Assembly: GCA_028275005.1 (NCBI GenBank)
Contig: JAQCNN010000007.1
Span: 1 to 14,055, forward strand
Reading direction: 5' to 3'
Source: Salinirussus sp.
Lineage (GTDB): Archaea > Halobacteriota > Halobacteria > Halobacteriales > Haloarculaceae
DNA length: 14,055 bases
Part shown: positions 13,047 to 14,055 of the stretch, in pieces
Layout of the letters: each line of letters begins with the position of its first letter
How positions within the stretch are numbered: the first letter of the stretch is position 1
Notes under the pieces: generated by a model
The model's database searches: none
Seen by the model: only the letters and a program-made list of their open reading frames with translations
What the model was told of the DNA's origin: nothing
Position numbers and translations under genes: made by a program

Positions 13047-14055
13047 ATGGTACTTGACGACCTCGGGAGCTCTCTCCGGAGCACCCTCGACAACCTCCGT
13101 GGCAAGTCGCGGATCTCCGAGGAGGACGTCGAGGATATCGTCAGGGAGATCCAGCGTTCGCTGATCCAGGCCGACGTGGACATCACACTGGTCCAGGACC
13201 TCTCCGACAGCATCAAGCGCCGTGCCCTGGACGAGGAACCGCCCGCCGGCACCACACCCCGTGACTGGGTGTTGCGGATCGTCTACGAGGAGTTGGTGGA
13301 GCTGGTCGGCGAGTCGACCGAACTCCCCCTGGAGAAGCAGACGATCATGCTCGCGGGCCTCTACGGCTCGGGAAAGACGACCACCGCGGCAAAGATGGCG
13401 TGGTGGTTCTCGAAGAAGGGGCTCCGGCCGGCGGTGATCCAGACCGACACCGACCGCCCGGGCGCCTACGACCAGGCAAAGCAGATGGCCGAGAACGCCG
13501 AGGTGGGGTTCTACGGCGACCCCGACGAGGACGACCCCGTCGCCATCGCCGAGGCTGGCATGGAGGCGACCGCGGACGCCGACGTGCGTATCGTCGACAC
13601 CGCGGGCCGTGACGGCCTCAACGAGGAGCTGATCGCACAGATAGAGCGGATCGACAGCGCCGTCGACCCCGACCGGAACCTGCTGGTGGTCGACGCTGCC
13701 ATGGGGCAGTCGGCAAAGAACCAGGCCCAGGAGTTCGAGACGTCTATCGGCGTCGACGGCGTCGCGATCACCAAGCTCGACGGGACCGCAAAGGGCGGGG
13801 GCGCGCTCGCGGCGGTCGACCAGACCGACTCCACCATCGCCTTCCTCGGCACCGGCGAGACCGTCAAGGATATCGAACGCTTCGAGCCCTCCGGCTTTAT
13901 CTCCCGACTGCTGGGGATGGGCGACCTCGAACAGCTCACCGAGCGCGTCGAGCGCGCCATGGAGGAGGCCCAGGAGGGCGAAGAGGACTGGGACCCCGAG
14001 GAGATGCTCGAGGGGTCGTTCACCCTGAAGGACATGCGCAAGCAGATGCAGGCGA
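13047..14055 (+). CDS. srp54: Signal recognition particle 54 kDa protein, SRP54 (partial, 3' end outside window)
   Basis: The first 336 residues are present; the methionine-rich M domain is cut off. SRP54 binds signal sequences and SRP RNA in the cytosol and forms a GTPase heterodimer with FtsY. The N domain begins MVLDDLGSSLRSTLDNLRGK and has the four-helix-bundle motif SLIQADVD (38-45). G-domain motifs are G1 GLYGSGKTTT (104-113), G2 TDTDRPGAYDQ (133-143), G3 DTAGR (184-188), G4 TKLDGTAKGGG (242-252) and LGTGE (267-271). IERFEPSGFISRLLGMGD (276-293) leads into the M domain. Two positions stand out: Tyr at 106 where bacterial Ffh has Gln, and Asp at 136 where Tyr, Phe or Gln is usual. A TATA-like element lies 29 bp upstream. 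Confidence 0.98.
   Translation, partial: MVLDDLGSSLRSTLDNLRGKSRISEEDVEDIVREIQRSLIQADVDITLVQDLSDSIKRRALDEEPPAGTTPRDWVLRIVYEELVELVGESTELPLEKQTIMLAGLYGSGKTTTAAKMAWWFSKKGLRPAVIQTDTDRPGAYDQAKQMAENAEVGFYGDPDEDDPVAIAEAGMEATADADVRIVDTAGRDGLNEELIAQIERIDSAVDPDRNLLVVDAAMGQSAKNQAQEFETSIGVDGVAITKLDGTAKGGGALAAVDQTDSTIAFLGTGETVKDIERFEPSGFISRLLGMGDLEQLTERVERAMEEAQEGEEDWDPEEMLEGSFTLKDMRKQMQA

Overview
The window is a stretch of haloarchaeal chromosome. Three things point there: high GC with strong GC3 bias and acidic, Asp/Glu-rich proteins; archaeal translation genes (L39e, L31e, aIF6, L18a/LX, prefoldin alpha, FtsY, SRP54); and many start codons preceded at about 25-29 bp by a TATA-like element, as expected for leaderless archaeal transcripts. 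A member of Haloarculaceae is my best guess, but the genus cannot be fixed by eye. I see no insertion sequence, CRISPR array, tRNA or rRNA, and codon use looks native throughout.

Left part (1-4028). A truncated tRNA-binding-domain gene (CsaA-like) runs off the left edge on the minus strand. A Tat-exported, very acidic secreted protein of unknown function follows on the minus strand. It is divergent from a YbjQ/UPF0145 protein. Next is a tightly packed minus-strand operon of three uncharacterised genes with 2-bp gaps: a 58-aa zinc ribbon, a 243-aa protein with a possible ribbon-helix-helix start and a SAP/Rho-N-like segment, and an 84-aa acidic protein. Divergent from it is a four-helix membrane protein with a long acidic cytoplasmic tail. 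A short motif (TETRT...DDAV..LR) is shared between the 84-aa protein and this tail.

Middle (4029-9500). An actin-like ATPase of the haloarchaeal volactin/salactin type has a clear TATA box. A 69-aa zinc ribbon follows. Then a minus-strand set: a TPR protein, a DUF424 protein translationally coupled to it by an ATGA overlap, and the cysteine desulfurase SufS, whose promoter carries a dyad resembling a DtxR-type iron-regulator site. The RNA 2',3'-cyclic phosphodiesterase gene thpR is divergent from the TPR gene, and one GTTAAG element sits about 26 bp from both starts. A ZIP-family metal transporter follows with its own promoter.

Right part (9501-14055). A ribosome-biogenesis and protein-targeting cluster runs on the plus strand: rpl39e-rpl31e-eif6-rpl18a-pfdA-ftsY, with overlaps or short gaps at most junctions. 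A 437-bp non-coding stretch separates it from srp54, which is cut by the right edge. The cluster links 60S-type subunit maturation (L39e and L31e near the exit tunnel, aIF6 as anti-association factor) to nascent-chain handling (prefoldin) and co-translational membrane targeting (SRP54 and its receptor FtsY).
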